NCBI GenBank assembly: GCA_013154205.1
Contig: JAADCY010000119.1
Location: 1 to 5,506 of the forward strand
Direction: 5' to 3'
Source of the DNA: Thermoproteota archaeon
GTDB lineage: Archaea; Thermoproteota; Thermoprotei_A; Sulfolobales; Desulfurococcaceae
DNA: 5,506 nucleotides
In this document: positions 5,114-5,506 of the stretch, piece by piece
Layout of the letters: each line of letters opens with the position of its first letter
Numbering within the stretch: the first letter of the stretch is position 1
Position numbers and translations under genes: made by a program
Notes under the pieces: generated by a model
What the model saw: the letters and a program-made list of their open reading frames with translations, nothing else
Database searches by the model: none
Told to the model about the DNA's origin: nothing

Positions 5114-5506
5114 TCTCTATACACCATTCTTAGCGCTATGAAGACGACCAGTGAGATCGTTATGAGTACTGCCGAGAGTATTGCAGCGTATTTAAGTCCG
5201 TACGTCTGGAAAGCTTCTAGGATAACGATGTTGATTGTTTTCGGATAATACGCTATTATTAGTATTGATCCTACCTCGCTCATCGCTCTGGCCCATGTTA
5301 GGAGACTCCCCGCTAATATGTTGCGTTTTATGAGGGGGAGTGTTATGGTTGTGAAAGCCTTTATCTTGGATGCGCCGAGGCTTCTTGCTACTAGTTCTAG
5401 TTCTTCATTGACTGCCTTGAACCCTATTTTGAGGGTGTCAAACATTATTGGTAGGCTCACATAGGTCATTGCTAGTATTATCCCGTTGAACGTGTCCATT
5501 ATATGT
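5110..5506 (-). CDS. wtpB: Tungstate/molybdate ABC importer permease, WtpB-like (5' partial)
   Basis: C-terminal 131 codons of an ABC permease; the reading frame stays open to the window edge, so the true start lies outside and the Met at 5499 is internal. Numbering from that Met, a membrane segment (about 6-20, with LAMTYVSLPIMF) is followed by the cytoplasmic EAA loop that docks on the ATPase, ELVARSLGASKIKAF with TLPLIKRNILAG (35-64). Next come a membrane stretch containing WARAMSEVGSILIIAYYP (about 69-86) and a last helix (about 106-128). The Ala-Arg-x-x-Ser-Glu-x-Gly motif and the YYPKTINIVILEAFQTYGLKYA segment fit ModB/WtpB permeases. Full-length relatives have about 250 residues, so roughly the N-terminal half is missing. 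A periplasmic-type binding protein (WtpA) would be expected further upstream. The stop overlaps wtpC by ATGA. Confidence 0.87.
   Translation of the reverse strand, partial: HIMDTFNGIILAMTYVSLPIMFDTLKIGFKAVNEELELVARSLGASKIKAFTTITLPLIKRNILAGSLLTWARAMSEVGSILIIAYYPKTINIVILEAFQTYGLKYAAILSAVLITISLVVFIALRMVYRE

Noticed and set aside
4593..5141. + strand frames of 84 and 73 codons (4593-4847 and 4920-5141) opposite wtpC
   Set aside because: They are shadows of an ABC ATPase with a full set of motifs. Their apparent hydrophobic character follows from reversed codons.

Overview
This window looks like a stretch of chromosome from a hyperthermophilic crenarchaeon, most likely of the Desulfurococcales. 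The evidence is archaea-only or archaeal-type genes (ribosomal protein L21e, RNA polymerase subunit Rpo4/RpoF, a DUF655 protein, archaeal UMP kinase, a WtpB/WtpC-type transporter), frequent AGG/AGA/ATA/CTA codons, tight packing, TTG start codons and GGTG/GGAG ribosome-binding sites. I cannot name the genus from the sequence alone. No tRNA, rRNA, mobile element or CRISPR array was found, and no gap between genes exceeds 90 bases.

Left part (1-3721, all + strand). The order is L21e, rpoF, DUF655, ksgA/dim1, a HemK/Mtq2-type methyltransferase and trmJ. The first five form a gene neighbourhood that recurs across archaea and concerns translation and transcription. The first three genes are separated from their followers by 64-89 base gaps. 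These gaps hold weak TATA-like signals and hairpins that span the preceding stop codon. The last three are tightly fused: the methyltransferase gene overlaps ksgA by 19 bases and trmJ by 32. Together they supply three methylations of the translation apparatus: 16S rRNA adenines, the release-factor glutamine (inferred target) and tRNA position 32.

Right part (3708-5506, all - strand). A separate operon reads leftward: wtpB (permease, 5' part outside the window), wtpC (ATPase), then a UMP kinase gene. Both junctions are ATGA start/stop overlaps, so the kinase is translationally coupled to a tungstate/molybdate-type importer, an unexpected pairing. This operon meets trmJ tail to tail with a 14-base coding overlap. 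A 12-pair hairpin followed by five T lies exactly there on the trmJ strand.

The genes are mostly recognisable housekeeping genes. The points most worth following up are the uncharacterised DUF655 protein with basic N-terminal and aromatic C-terminal extensions, the wtpBC-UMP kinase coupling with a changed nucleotide-site motif in the kinase, the recurring hairpins that embed stop codons, and a short in-frame upstream ORF abutting the TTG start of ksgA.
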